Shown: piece after piece, positions 11,555 through 20,895 of the stretch
Numbering within the stretch: the stretch's first letter is position 1
How the letters are laid out: each line of letters starts with the position of its first letter
Source of the DNA: Caryophanales bacterium UBA6768
GTDB taxonomy: Bacteria > Bacillota > Bacilli > Bacillales_D > Amphibacillaceae
Assembly: GCA_002453315.1 (NCBI GenBank)
Contig: DKGO01000166.1
Span: forward strand, 1 to 62,546
Length of the DNA stretch: 62,546 nt
Direction of reading: 5' to 3'
The notes under the pieces: generated by a model
What the model was told of the DNA's origin: nothing
The model's input: only the letters and a program-made list of their open reading frames with translations
Database searches by the model: none
Program-made: the position numbers and the translations under genes

Positions 11555-13969
11555 TTAGCTTGAGGAAAGTGGAATAGATGACCATTGTGGCATATGCTTT
11601 TTAACCTTACTGACTACAATTGTCATATCATCACGAATATTACCTTGTTCCTCACGAATGACTTCCTCTAATAACAGATCTGCAATTTCTTGAGGGTCTG
11701 ATGTGGTTAATTGTTTAATTTTTCTTCGCATCCAAACATCGTTATTTTTAATTTGTTTAGATGCATCAAACACACCATCACTCATCATAATGATGATGTC
11801 CTCCTGCTTTAACACCTTACTAACTGTATCCAAATCAACATGCTCTATCATCCCAATAGGTAAATTATTTGCTTCAATCTTAATTACCTCATTGCCTCTT
11901 TTGATAAAACTTGGTGTCGAACTAATTTTTAAAAATCTCGTTGCTGCACTATGTAAATTAATAATCATTAAATCTAACGTTGCAAAAACTTCATCTGTCG
12001 TACGTAAGGCTAATATTGAATTAATCGATTGTATAGCGACTTTTTCAGATATTCCTGTCTGTAAGATTTGATTTAATAACCTTAATGTTTCCGAACTTTC
12101 TTCGTTAGCACGGATACCATTCCCCATGCCATCACTAATCGCTACCGTATATTTCCCATTACCAATCTCCATCATTGTATAACTGTCTCCAGAAACGAAA
12201 CCACCACCTTTTGCCGCAGTGGCTACCCCTGTTTCAACCGTATATTTTCTTGCAGAACCAAACGTTAATAGACTTATCCCATGTGGAAAAGGGGAGATAT
12301 TTTCTTTTTTTACGACAATTGTTTCATCTAGAACATCTGTTAAAATTGGTGCAATAAGTTTTTCCCCTTCACCTAAATATTCATAAAATATAACCGCCAT
12401 TTCAATATCTATATTTCCTTTTTCTAAATTATAAATATCGATGCTTTCTATCTGAATATCCATTTGTTTCATTGCTTTTATAATGGCTATTTCTTGCTGA
12501 TCATGTTGCTCTCTTTCCTCAACCATTTCTTTAGCGAAGTTATCCATAATATCGGATACTCCTTTTAACTGATCTGCGACAATTTTTTTGCTTTCTGACA
12601 CTTGTCTTTTTAAACGTTGATTTACTTCCAACATGTTCATTTCCTGCCTCATAATCGCCAACACTTGCTTAGATTTGACACAATGATTTTCAAATTGCTT
12701 TTTTAACTTCGGCTGAATATCATCCATCATTAATAAATTATTTTTCATATTAACCATTAGCTGATATGTTTCATCAAACCGCCGCTGCCAACAACGATCT
12801 TTCATAAAACATTGTTGACATGTTTTTTCTGTAATAACACTTAAAAAGTAATCTGTTTCATTCACATTCTCCCCATTCGCCTGTTTTGTTGTCGAATGAA
12901 CAAAACTATTGGATAAAGCGGCAAAAACATCGGAAAATTGTTCGACCCGTTTTGCTGTCACATCTCTAATCTTTTGTAAATACTTTCTTTCTTCATGGGA
13001 ATGCTCTGTTGTACCAGGTATATAACGTGATAGCTGTTGTAACAATGAGTATGGGATTAAATAAAAAAGTGCTATCGCAATAACCGATTCTACCATTGTT
13101 GCAAATAGAGACTCAATACCACCATACATCCCTAGCAAAATCGTCCCAATAAACAAACCTAATACTGCCCCATGTTTTTTTCCCTCTTTTAACATGCCAC
13201 CTAGCAATCCGGAAAATGCTAACAAACTCATTTGATACAAATTCATGACATTTGCTAAAGACAATATTAATCCTGCTACAACACCGACTGTTGAACCAAT
13301 GGTTGCCCCGCCAATAAAGGCAAATATTAATACAATTAAACGTGATAAAATATGCTCGATTGATAAGGAGTAAATTTCCCACCCCATAAATCCTGTCAGC
13401 ATGGAACCGATTAAAATAACAAAACAAATGAGGTCTTCATTTTTTAATGTTCTTTTTTCATGGCCTTGTACTAAAAATGGAATGACTTGCATAAATATGA
13501 TATATAAAATAACACCTAAAATTCCCTCTAAAATTAAATGGAGTGACTCATAAAAGGAAATTACACTTGGTAAGGAGTATAAAAACACTCTTGTCATTAC
13601 CGTAGAAAAAAACACAAAAACAATCGCCCATTTTAATTGTGTTCTATCTTTTAAAAACATTGACATCATTAAAAAGATTACTGTACTTAACATTATAAAG
13701 ACAGCATGTTCAGTAGAAAAAGTCCAAGCCCCTATCCAAATAAATAATATAGTTAAACTAAGTCTTCTCTCATAAGCCGTCCAAACAGTTGCCAAAAAAG
13801 CGATGGCAAAAGGGGATATATTATACAAGATTACTGCCCGTCCCAAAAGTAATCCAATAATAAAATACACCATTCTACTTGCAATAAACCATTCTTTTAT
13901 TGAAATATACCAATGATGACGAAACCGTTTATTTTTCATTGTTCTATCAACGTTCGTTGCTAAATTCAT
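11555..13969 (-). CDS. spoIIE: Stage II sporulation protein E, PP2C phosphatase
   Basis: SpoIIE sits at the asymmetric septum, interacts with FtsZ, and dephosphorylates SpoIIAA to switch on sigma-F in the forespore. The 804-residue protein begins with about ten hydrophobic segments (residues 30-320), then a linker with a cysteine cluster around CQQCFMKDRCWQRRF. The C-terminal PP2C domain (about 590-795) contains SDGMGNG and MMSDGVFDA, whose aspartates bind metal. GAGGAG precedes the ATG. The yabS and yabT genes that follow spoIIE in B. subtilis are absent. Confidence 0.96.
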   Translation of the reverse strand: MNLATNVDRTMKNKRFRHHWYISIKEWFIASRMVYFIIGLLLGRAVILYNISPFAIAFLATVWTAYERRLSLTILFIWIGAWTFSTEHAVFIMLSTVIFLMMSMFLKDRTQLKWAIVFVFFSTVMTRVFLYSLPSVISFYESLHLILEGILGVILYIIFMQVIPFLVQGHEKRTLKNEDLICFVILIGSMLTGFMGWEIYSLSIEHILSRLIVLIFAFIGGATIGSTVGVVAGLILSLANVMNLYQMSLLAFSGLLGGMLKEGKKHGAVLGLFIGTILLGMYGGIESLFATMVESVIAIALFYLIPYSLLQQLSRYIPGTTEHSHEERKYLQKIRDVTAKRVEQFSDVFAALSNSFVHSTTKQANGENVNETDYFLSVITEKTCQQCFMKDRCWQRRFDETYQLMVNMKNNLLMMDDIQPKLKKQFENHCVKSKQVLAIMRQEMNMLEVNQRLKRQVSESKKIVADQLKGVSDIMDNFAKEMVEEREQHDQQEIAIIKAMKQMDIQIESIDIYNLEKGNIDIEMAVIFYEYLGEGEKLIAPILTDVLDETIVVKKENISPFPHGISLLTFGSARKYTVETGVATAAKGGGFVSGDSYTMMEIGNGKYTVAISDGMGNGIRANEESSETLRLLNQILQTGISEKVAIQSINSILALRTTDEVFATLDLMIINLHSAATRFLKISSTPSFIKRGNEVIKIEANNLPIGMIEHVDLDTVSKVLKQEDIIIMMSDGVFDASKQIKNNDVWMRRKIKQLTTSDPQEIADLLLEEVIREEQGNIRDDMTIVVSKVKKHMPQWSSIPLSSS

Positions 13970-14064
13970 CCTCTACTCCTCCTCTTGTTTCAATTTACCA
14001 GTTCAATTATTTTTTTTTAAAACGGTTGAGTAAGTAGATTAAATCATAAAAGTAATTTAATTTT

Positions 14065-14105
14065 TGTCATAAAGAGCAGTTTTTTAAAAAAAGTTCTTCG
14101 ACGAA
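14065..14105 (-). promoter_or_regulatory. Possible Spo0A boxes upstream of spoIIE
   Basis: On the minus strand CGTCGAA (14104-14098) differs by one base from the 0A box TGTCGAA, and TGACAAA (14070-14064) differs by one base from TGNCGAA. Two boxes about three helical turns apart would suit the Spo0A-controlled spoIIE promoter known from B. subtilis. No convincing -10 box was placed. Confidence 0.3.
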
Positions 14106-14271
14106 TTACAACGATAATTCATTTCTTATTACATCAATTCATTTATAAATTTAGTTATTTTCTTTTCATCACCAATTCACGACAGTAAATGATAGCCAAC
14201 AACAGACTTATTTGAATTTTTATGTCAACAATTTTAAGAATATGCTTAGCATCCATGAATCTATAAATTTA

Positions 14272-14300
14272 TTGACTTCATCCCTGTTGTATTGTAAGAT
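14272..14300 (+). promoter_or_regulatory. tRNA-Met promoter (sigma-A)
   Basis: TTGACT (14272-14277), a 17-base spacer and TAAGAT (14295-14300) lie about 40 bases before the tRNA. The spacing and position fit a strong housekeeping promoter. Confidence 0.7.
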
Positions 14301-14340
14301 ATTTCTTGGCAGTATCGTCTGCCAATTTTATTTTTTATAT

Positions 14341-14414
14341 GGCGGTGTAGCTCAACTGGCGAGAGCGTACGGTTCATACCCGTAAGGTTGGGGGTTCAAT
14401 TCCCTCCGCCGCTA
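14341..14414 (+). tRNA. trnM: tRNA-Met (CAT), elongator type
   Basis: The 74-base sequence folds as a full cloverleaf. The acceptor stem is GGCGGTG with CGCCGCT, the anticodon stem TACGG/CCGTA encloses TTCATAC (anticodon CAT), and the T arm contains TTCAATT. CCA is not encoded. It lies between spoIIE and yabR, where B. subtilis has tRNA-Met followed by tRNA-Glu; no Glu gene follows here. The sequence resembles the elongator rather than the initiator type. Confidence 0.95.
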
Positions 14415-14419
14415 TCTTT

Positions 14420-14457
14420 ATACTACGTCAATATCAAACTTGACATAGTATTTTTTT
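14420..14457 (+). terminator. Terminator after tRNA-Met
   Basis: A 12-base stem with one mismatch (ATACTACGTCAA and TTGACATAGTAT) is followed by a run of seven T. It ends the single-gene tRNA transcript. Confidence 0.85.
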
Positions 14458-14577
14458 CTCGGAAAAGGTTTTCCCATTTATTCGTATATAAACAAACCAA
14501 AAAACAGATATTACTTTTGCTAGTAACATCTGTTTATTATTATATTTATATAGAGCATTCATTTTTCACAGCAATTG

Positions 14578-14961
14578 CTATCCCCGTTTAGCACCTCTTC
14601 CACCACGTCTTGATTCAGTATGTTTTTTTAATGAGGCTAAACGATCTTCAGAATCTTTCAAGAAGCGGTTCATTTTAGCTTCGAAATTTTCACTTGGCTC
14701 CCGAAAATTTCTTTGTCGAGCTGGCTTATCCTTTGCTTTCTTAATCGATAATCCAATTTTTCCATCACTTTCAACATTAATGACTTTGACTTTAATTTCG
14801 TCTCCTACTGTTAAATGTTCATTAATGTCCTTCACATAATTATCAGCAACTTCACTAATATGGACGAGACCAGTTTCTCCTTTTTCTAACTCGACAAACG
14901 CGCCAAAATTAGTAATACCCGTTACCTTTCCTTGCAATTTGCTGCCTACTTCGATTGACAT
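14578..14961 (-). CDS. yabR: S1-domain RNA-binding protein YabR
   Basis: A 127-residue protein with one S1 RNA-binding fold (residues 4-76, including GKVTGITNFGAFVEL and GLVHISEVADNYV), followed by a charged Arg/Lys-rich tail ending in GGRGAKRG. Members of this family (general stress protein 13 type) associate with ribosomes, but the exact role is not settled. AAGGAGGAG precedes the ATG. It is the first gene after the divIC cluster in the usual Bacillus order. Confidence 0.9.
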   Translation of the reverse strand: MSIEVGSKLQGKVTGITNFGAFVELEKGETGLVHISEVADNYVKDINEHLTVGDEIKVKVINVESDGKIGLSIKKAKDKPARQRNFREPSENFEAKMNRFLKDSEDRLASLKKHTESRRGGRGAKRG

Positions 14962-15049
14962 AAAAAAAATGCTCCTCCTTAAAATTTAAATAATACAATT
15001 TTCCTACTCTAGTATACGAACTATCGCTCGTTATGTCAATTAGTTAAGC

Positions 15050-15418
15050 CTATTCATCAATTATTTGGAAGATTAACTCACCTTTTTTAGATAAAAAGTA
15101 ATTTGATCTTGCCAAATCCAAAATATACTCATCATCATTTAATAAATCGAGCTCTTCTTTTAATTCCTGTTCCTTACTTGTTAATTGCTTCATTTGTTCT
15201 GTTAGTTGGTCTAACTCTCCCTTTTTCTGTACATACAAATCACGCTGTTTTATATGATATGATAATAAGAACATAAAGGTAACGGTGATGACCAACCCAA
15301 AAAAGATAAGGCGCTTTCTCAACCGTTTCTTTTGTTGTCTTTTCATTTCTGTCGTCTCATCATAATGGTCTACGAAATGTGATTGGATTCGTTTAACCCT
15401 TTTACTTTGCTTGGCCAC
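15050..15418 (-). CDS. divIC: Cell-division protein DivIC (FtsB-like)
   Basis: DivIC is a bitopic septal protein that works with FtsL and DivIB in the divisome. The 122-residue protein has a basic N-terminal cytoplasmic part, one membrane segment (about 34-51, LIFFGLVITVTFMFLL), and an extracytoplasmic coiled coil rich in Glu, Leu and Lys (about 58-95). It starts with GTG overlapping the yabQ stop by one base, so it is translationally coupled to the sporulation cluster. Confidence 0.93.
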   Translation of the reverse strand: MAKQSKRVKRIQSHFVDHYDETTEMKRQQKKRLRKRLIFFGLVITVTFMFLLSYHIKQRDLYVQKKGELDQLTEQMKQLTSKEQELKEELDLLNDDEYILDLARSNYFLSKKGELIFQIIDE

Positions 15419-16011
15419 TAGTCATTACCTCCTTTTCCTATCCATTGTTTCCACCTGAAAATAAAGTTATTTTTTATTATACTATACTTTTTCTTCATTT
15501 GCGAGCCACTATTTTGCCATTTAGTAGGGATTAATGAATAACAAAACAAAATGACTTTTTTTAATGGTCTAAATAAAATATAATTCAAAACAATGACCAA
15601 CCCTTTTACAATCATAAATAAACATCTATAAATAAAGTTAATTAATATTAATATCGGGTTGATAAGTACTAAATTAATAAGGGCAAAAACTCCACGAATG
15701 ATGGAGGCTATTAAATGAATTAGTTTATTTAATAGCCATATATAGCCTCTCTTTAACAACACAACGTACATACTAAAGCCTAATAAACATGCTAAAAACA
15801 CATATATCCGAAGTTGTCCATCATTTACCTTGTATAAAATATAAAATAATATCGCGGTTTGAACAAGTGAAAATAGCAAATCACTAAAGAACTTAACCAC
15901 TGGATGATTCTGCCATACTAACAATCTACGATATGTATCAAAAGCCATCCCTAAATATATACCACCCAGAATCATCGATCCCATCGTCATTAATTGAATG
16001 TTTAAAGTCAT
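15418..16011 (-). CDS. yabQ: Spore cortex biosynthesis membrane protein YabQ
   Basis: YabQ is a sporulation membrane protein required for cortex formation in B. subtilis. The 197-residue protein starts with TLNIQLMTMGSMILGGIYLGMAFDTYRRL and has four to five hydrophobic segments, then a basic C-terminal end. It overlaps yabP by 4 bases and divIC by 1. The function is assigned from the YabP-YabQ-DivIC order and the N-terminal family pattern. Confidence 0.88.
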   Translation of the reverse strand: MTLNIQLMTMGSMILGGIYLGMAFDTYRRLLVWQNHPVVKFFSDLLFSLVQTAILFYILYKVNDGQLRIYVFLACLLGFSMYVVLLKRGYIWLLNKLIHLIASIIRGVFALINLVLINPILILINFIYRCLFMIVKGLVIVLNYILFRPLKKVILFCYSLIPTKWQNSGSQMKKKYSIIKNNFIFRWKQWIGKGGND

Positions 16012-16310
16012 TTAAACAACTTGCTAATCAGTCCTTTAGCTCTTCCCGCTTGTTGTTCGTCCACATAGGCCAACTCCGACACTTTTCCTTTAATTTGGAT
16101 AGTCGTTTCTTCTACATTCAAGTTTTTCAATTGTAGTTGCTGGCCTCGTACTAACAAATACCCCATTACTGTTTCAATTAGGAACTCTTCATTATCAAAA
16201 CTGTCCACATCTTTGACACCTGTAATATCAATTTCTTTCCGATTATTGATGTGAATACTATGTTGTTTCGGTGTTGTCGAAATAGTTTCCGTACGATCAT
16301 AATAATTCAT
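16008..16310 (-). CDS. yabP: Sporulation protein YabP
   Basis: YabP is a mother-cell sporulation protein related to YqfC; with YabQ it is linked to spore cortex and coat assembly. The 100-residue protein has the family core of RKEIDITGVKDVDSFDNEEF followed by GYLLVRGQQLQLKNLNVEE. ATG 16310 has GGAAGG eight bases upstream; a GTG nine bases earlier overlaps that site and is less likely. Confidence 0.9.
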   Translation of the reverse strand: MNYYDRTETISTTPKQHSIHINNRKEIDITGVKDVDSFDNEEFLIETVMGYLLVRGQQLQLKNLNVEETTIQIKGKVSELAYVDEQQAGRAKGLISKLFK

Positions 16311-16361
16311 TTTCGTCACCTTCCTCCATATTACTATATGAAGAAATGGACGAGTATAGAA

Positions 16362-16625
16362 CTATTCGATTTCCCTTTTCTCTTGATTAATGACTTTATA
16401 TAATAAAGGGGCCTCATCCTTTTTAACATGCTCTTTTATAAGATTCACTTTAACCGTCACGATTGTTTGACCAAATATTATTTCAATTTCATCGTTCACC
16501 TCAACATTGACTGATGGCTTTGCAACAACCCCATTTATTTTAATACGTTGTTGTTCAGCAAGCTCTTTTGCAACCGGTCGTCTTTTAATTAAACGTGACA
16601 CTTTCAAAAATTTATCTAATCTCAT
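16362..16625 (-). CDS. rqcP: S4-domain ribosome quality-control factor RqcP
   Basis: RqcP (YabO, Hsp15-like) binds obstructed 50S subunits with RqcH and supports alanine tailing of stalled chains. The 87-residue protein is a single S4 fold: MRLDKFLKVSRLIKRR at the N-terminus, the RINGV turn, and PSVNVEVNDEIEI. It starts 3 bases after yabN and precedes yabP, the conserved gene order. Confidence 0.93.
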   Translation of the reverse strand: MRLDKFLKVSRLIKRRPVAKELAEQQRIKINGVVAKPSVNVEVNDEIEIIFGQTIVTVKVNLIKEHVKKDEAPLLYKVINQEKREIE

Positions 16626-16628
16626 GTA

Positions 16629-18071
16629 TCATCTCTCCATCTTTTTCTTTTCATCCCAAAACACATCCAGTTGTTCTAACTTAAAATCTGAAAAGTCTTT
16701 ACCCGATTGTTTCACTTTTTCTTCTACATAACGAAATCTAGAGGTGAATTTTGTTATCGTTTTTCGTAATGCTATTTCAGGATTTATGCGATACCATTTT
16801 GCAATATTAGTTAAGATAAAAAACACATCACCTAATTCCTCTTCAATTGCCCTGTCATCCTTTTGATGAACGGCATCTTTTAATTCCTTTACTTCCTCAC
16901 CAAATTTCTCCCATATTCCATTCACATCATCCCAATCAAATCCAACTTTGGTAACCTCTTTTTGGATGTTATAAGCGACATGCAATGAAGAAGGGCTTTT
17001 TTCAATGTGATCTAATAATGAGCCTTTCACGTCTCTAGCCTTTTCCTCTGCCTTCAATTGTTCCCACGTTTTAATTTCCTTACGATTAGAAAAAACTTGT
17101 GGATGACGATGAATCATTTTTTCTGTAATACCTTTAATAACATCATTCACGGTAAAATAGCCACTATCTTCCCCGATTTGACTATGCAACATTACTTGTA
17201 ACAATACGTCCCCTAGTTCTTCCACAATGGCTTCATCGTCTTGCTCATTTATCGCATCGATTAATTCATACGTTTCTTCAACTAAATATGGACGCAATGA
17301 TTCATGGGTTTGTTTTCTGTCCCATGGACAACCATTTTCACCCCTTAAGGTGGCAATAATTTCTCGCAAACGAGTAAAGGTATGATTCAGTAGTGGTAAA
17401 GAAACCGGGGGTACATATACACTTAACCGATTATTCATGAACGACCGTCGATCCAATTTATATAATGGCGTTTTTTCTACCTTAGCATGGGATGACCCTG
17501 CATCATACACTAATGTCACTACATAATCCTCCGGTAAATCTTCTAGTAGCGTCAATTTTACTTCCGAGGCAACAAATTGATCGTAAATTTGACCAATAAT
17601 AATATGTTGCCTGTAACAGATATTTTCCCTGGTAAAATTTGTTCCATCAATTAGTTGCAACCCTTCGATTGGATCAATCTTTAACGCTGTAAACATATCA
17701 TCTAAAAAACTTTGTCCCCCGGCAATCTCAATAGGAACATTTTGTTGTTCAAGTAAAAGTTGTACTGTTTTTTCCGCCATCATTGGATGACCTGGGACAG
17801 CATATATAATTGGTTGTTTTTTCGCTGCTTCTAACAATTCCTTCACAATTCTTTTATAAACAGATGAAAAATCGTCATATTGTTCATATATATGATCAAA
17901 ATATCGAAATTTCATTCCTTCTTCTTTTAGAGATGTTATTACAGGATGTTCCATCGTTCGTGCATAAACAATCCGTTCGGTCTTAGTCAATTTTCGATAA
18001 ATTCCAAGTGGTAATTGTTCTATTTCCCCTGCCCCTAAGCCAATTACTTCAATTGTGTATATATTAATCAC
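16629..18071 (-). CDS. yabN: MazG-family pyrophosphohydrolase with methylase-like domain
   Basis: The 480-residue protein fuses an N-terminal tetrapyrrole-methylase-like domain (VIGLGAGEIEQL, then PGHPMMAEKTV) to two MazG NTP pyrophosphohydrolase repeats. The first MazG repeat (about 240-330) has GCPWDRKQTHESLRPYLVEE and the EELGDVLLQ metal-binding helix. The second has EELGDVFFIL. It may clean up non-canonical nucleotides. The start is unclear: the GTG at 18071 directly abuts GGGGA, and no standard start follows at normal spacing. Confidence 0.92.
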   Translation of the reverse strand: MINIYTIEVIGLGAGEIEQLPLGIYRKLTKTERIVYARTMEHPVITSLKEEGMKFRYFDHIYEQYDDFSSVYKRIVKELLEAAKKQPIIYAVPGHPMMAEKTVQLLLEQQNVPIEIAGGQSFLDDMFTALKIDPIEGLQLIDGTNFTRENICYRQHIIIGQIYDQFVASEVKLTLLEDLPEDYVVTLVYDAGSSHAKVEKTPLYKLDRRSFMNNRLSVYVPPVSLPLLNHTFTRLREIIATLRGENGCPWDRKQTHESLRPYLVEETYELIDAINEQDDEAIVEELGDVLLQVMLHSQIGEDSGYFTVNDVIKGITEKMIHRHPQVFSNRKEIKTWEQLKAEEKARDVKGSLLDHIEKSPSSLHVAYNIQKEVTKVGFDWDDVNGIWEKFGEEVKELKDAVHQKDDRAIEEELGDVFFILTNIAKWYRINPEIALRKTITKFTSRFRYVEEKVKQSGKDFSDFKLEQLDVFWDEKKKMER

Positions 18072-18089
18072 TCCCCGTTACAGCCTTAT

Positions 18090-19655
18090 TCATGATTTTT
18101 TGGCATATTTCAACATGTGACTAGAAAATGGTAACGTACGTAATTGCTTTTCGGAAAATGCTCTAAATCGTAATAAAATAACAAAGAAAAGGCCAGCCCC
18201 CGTGATCACTAAAAACATCACATAACCTAAGAGCCATGATCTTGATAGATAACTAAATGAAACAAAATACTTCCAAACATATAAATAGCCTACCATACTC
18301 ATGATGGCTAAACTGAATGCTTTCCATTTTACATGTTTTAATAAAGATGCTTTTGGGAAAACACCTTTTAATTGTACATAGACAATAATGGTTAGAAAAC
18401 TGATACTAATGATTGTAGCATATGAGGCCCCCATTAAGCCTAACATGGGAACTAGTAGCATGTTAAGTGCTATTTTTACAATAAAACTAATGATAATATA
18501 TAAGATAGTTTGCCAATACTTGCCAACTATTTGTAATATCGGGCTTAACGTCAATGCAATTGATAATAACAAAGCTGTTATTGAAAATATCCGTAAACTA
18601 CCCGTTTCATCAATGCTTTTAAATAACAATAAATTAATTTCTGGAAAGAGGACAATAAGCCCGATGGTTGCACTTGCAGAAAGATAAATACATAATGATA
18701 ATGCATGTTGGATTGTGGTTACTTTTTCTCCTTCAGATTTATTATTTGCCATCATCGGAATCAATGCAATAGCGAATGATGAGCCGATCACGACACCTAA
18801 TTGAATTAACGGAATTGCTCGGTCATAGATACCTTTTGTTGTCATCGCCAGTTCACTCGATAGTCCGTATTTCACCAAGGAGGGAATTAATGTAAATACA
18901 TCGGCAAATTGAATAAGGATAAACATCATATGATTCAAAGCAAAAATAAATCCAAATAAAAAAATCGTCTTTATATACGATTTCCACTGAACAGGAACAT
19001 CACTTTTTAAAAACAAGTTACTTTTATGTCTAAAATACCGTAACAAAAAAATCGCCGCTACCAACATGCTTATAATAGAAGCAATACTACCATAATAGCC
19101 AATGGTAAAAACGTCTAATCGATATGTATAAATAGCAAAACAACCAAAAATGATGATACTTACTCGAACAATTTGCTCGAGTAACTGTGAATAAGCCGTC
19201 TGATGCATTTCACCTTTAGATTGAAAATAACCTCTACTAATAGCGAGAAATGGAATGATAAGAAATGCAAAGGCAATTGTTTCATAGGCAGATTGTAGTG
19301 CAGGGTTACCAGAAATTACGGCAATTACAGGAGCAAGCATAAAAACAATTAGGAATAATAGACTATTCATTAAAAATAGAATAATAAAGTTCGGTAAAAC
19401 GAATCGCTTAAAGTTCCTATGTTTTTCTTTAAGTCCTGCCCCTATTGTTGATATAGCGGAGGGGAAACTATATAGTGATAAAATCATGACTGTAGCAATA
19501 AATGGATAAACTTGCTGGTACGTATAAAAACCAATGTCTCCTGTTACGTTTTGTATCGGAATTCGATAAAAAGCACTTAATATTTTACTGATTATCCCTA
19601 TAATCGTTAATAAAAAGGCACCCCTTATGAATTGATTCAATTTAATCGATGTCAT
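18090..19655 (-). CDS. yabM: Polysaccharide/lipid II flippase-family membrane protein YabM
   Basis: A 521-residue protein with about 14 hydrophobic segments and the MATE/MurJ-like superfamily pattern (FYRIPIQNVTGDIGFYTYQQVYPF near the start). It belongs to the SpoVB/YabM group of the MOP flippase superfamily, whose members act in cell-wall or cortex precursor transport. The specific substrate cannot be read from sequence. It lies 18 bases upstream of yabN and is likely co-transcribed with it. Confidence 0.88.
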   Translation of the reverse strand: MTSIKLNQFIRGAFLLTIIGIISKILSAFYRIPIQNVTGDIGFYTYQQVYPFIATVMILSLYSFPSAISTIGAGLKEKHRNFKRFVLPNFIILFLMNSLLFLIVFMLAPVIAVISGNPALQSAYETIAFAFLIIPFLAISRGYFQSKGEMHQTAYSQLLEQIVRVSIIIFGCFAIYTYRLDVFTIGYYGSIASIISMLVAAIFLLRYFRHKSNLFLKSDVPVQWKSYIKTIFLFGFIFALNHMMFILIQFADVFTLIPSLVKYGLSSELAMTTKGIYDRAIPLIQLGVVIGSSFAIALIPMMANNKSEGEKVTTIQHALSLCIYLSASATIGLIVLFPEINLLLFKSIDETGSLRIFSITALLLSIALTLSPILQIVGKYWQTILYIIISFIVKIALNMLLVPMLGLMGASYATIISISFLTIIVYVQLKGVFPKASLLKHVKWKAFSLAIMSMVGYLYVWKYFVSFSYLSRSWLLGYVMFLVITGAGLFFVILLRFRAFSEKQLRTLPFSSHMLKYAKKS

Positions 19656-19933
19656 GATTTTACCGACCTAACTTCCATATTAAAGATATTCTTATTATAA
19701 CTGATTGGAGGTCGCGACACCAAATAAGAACGGGGAAATACACGATAACAAGTTTAGTTTGAAGCACAAGACACAAAAATGAATGGGAAATATCAATCTA
19801 ATGATTGAGATATTATTATTTTAATTTACACCACAATAATATTAAAAAGGAGCCTGGATAACTTAAAAACCATTTTAATTGTTTATATATTATCTGTGGT
19901 TATCTACGATTTTCATTTCGTATATTAAATTGT

Positions 19934-20097
19934 TTATTCGTTCATCGGTTTTCCACCACGTTTCTTCGGATTGGATGGAGCCCGCTCTATCTTAGCCAGT
20001 GCTTTATCATGGGATGGAATTCAAAATGTGTGGCTTCAATGGAATGGCAGCAGTATCGTCAAGACGTTTAATAAGTTCCTTAAACGTTGGGATACGT
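19934..20097 (-). pseudogene. Decayed coding fragment between yabM and spoVT
   Basis: On the minus strand a 28-codon stretch reads IPTFKELIKRLDDTAAI and continues to a stop. One base out of frame it carries on as HDKALAKIERAPSNPKKRGG and ends KPMNE-stop. Together they look like the C-terminal end of one protein broken by a frameshift. There is no start codon or ribosome-binding site. I do not recognise the family; a transposase end is one possibility. The rest of the 570-base gap (19656-19933) shows nothing I can name. Confidence 0.55.
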
Positions 20098-20101
20098 GAT
20101 T

Positions 20102-20138
20102 AAAAAAACCGGACTAAAATCGCTTGTGATTTAGTCCG
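20102..20138 (-). terminator. Terminator after spoVT
   Basis: A strong stem (GGACTAAA with TTTAGTCC plus a further GAT/ATC) is followed on the minus strand by GGTTTTTTT. It ends the spoVT transcript before the remnant. Confidence 0.85.
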
Positions 20139-20227
20139 CCAATTATATTATTAATTGAATTTTTCATACACCAAAGAGCAAATTCTTTAAAACATACTTT
20201 TGTCTCTTTTCAGAGTTCTTCATCCTT

Positions 20228-20764
20228 TTATTCCATTTGTTTCCCGAGAAAATTCGCCGCTGTTTCCGCTACCTTGCTTTCAATCTCTGTTAACACCTCG
20301 TCTGTTTTAGAAATAATAACAATACAACCGATGGGGTCCCCATTCGCTACAATCGTTGACATAATATACGATTGTACTTCTTCCTCTTTTCCTCTTACTA
20401 TTTCTAGGGTAGACTTTTCAGTTTCAAGCTTATTTAAACGATTTTCAATGGCATCTTCTACATGTATTCCATGTTGTCTATTGGCATACTCCTTTTTAGA
20501 GACACCACTAACAGCGATAATTTCATCACGATCACAAATAAAAATCGGATAATGGATAGCATCATATAAAGCCTCAGCATATTCGATAGCAAAATGGCCT
20601 AATTCATTTATAGGTGAATACTTTTTTAAAATAACTTCTCCTTCTCTTGCAACGAATATTTCTAACGGATCCCCTTCGCGAATTCGCAATGTACGTCTAA
20701 TTTCCTTCGGAATAACAACCCTACCTAAATCATCGATACGTCGGACAATTCCCGTTGCTTTCAT
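20228..20764 (-). CDS. spoVT: Stage V sporulation regulator SpoVT
   Basis: SpoVT is a forespore transcription factor that tunes sigma-G genes. The 178-residue protein has an N-terminal AbrB-type swapped-hairpin DNA-binding domain (MKATGIVRRIDDLGRVVIPKE, residues 1-50) and a C-terminal GAF domain (about 56-176). GAGG lies ten bases before the ATG. A second AbrB-family gene (abrB) lies at 39.7 kb. Confidence 0.97.
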   Translation of the reverse strand: MKATGIVRRIDDLGRVVIPKEIRRTLRIREGDPLEIFVAREGEVILKKYSPINELGHFAIEYAEALYDAIHYPIFICDRDEIIAVSGVSKKEYANRQHGIHVEDAIENRLNKLETEKSTLEIVRGKEEEVQSYIMSTIVANGDPIGCIVIISKTDEVLTEIESKVAETAANFLGKQME

Positions 20765-20895
20765 ATGCCTAAAACCTCACATTCTATATTGTTATACAAT
20801 ATCACAACAATCAAGTTGGATTAACATTGTTTTAATTTAACTATATGTGAAATTAACACCAATGTGTTGTCTTAGTATGATACATCTTTCTATAT

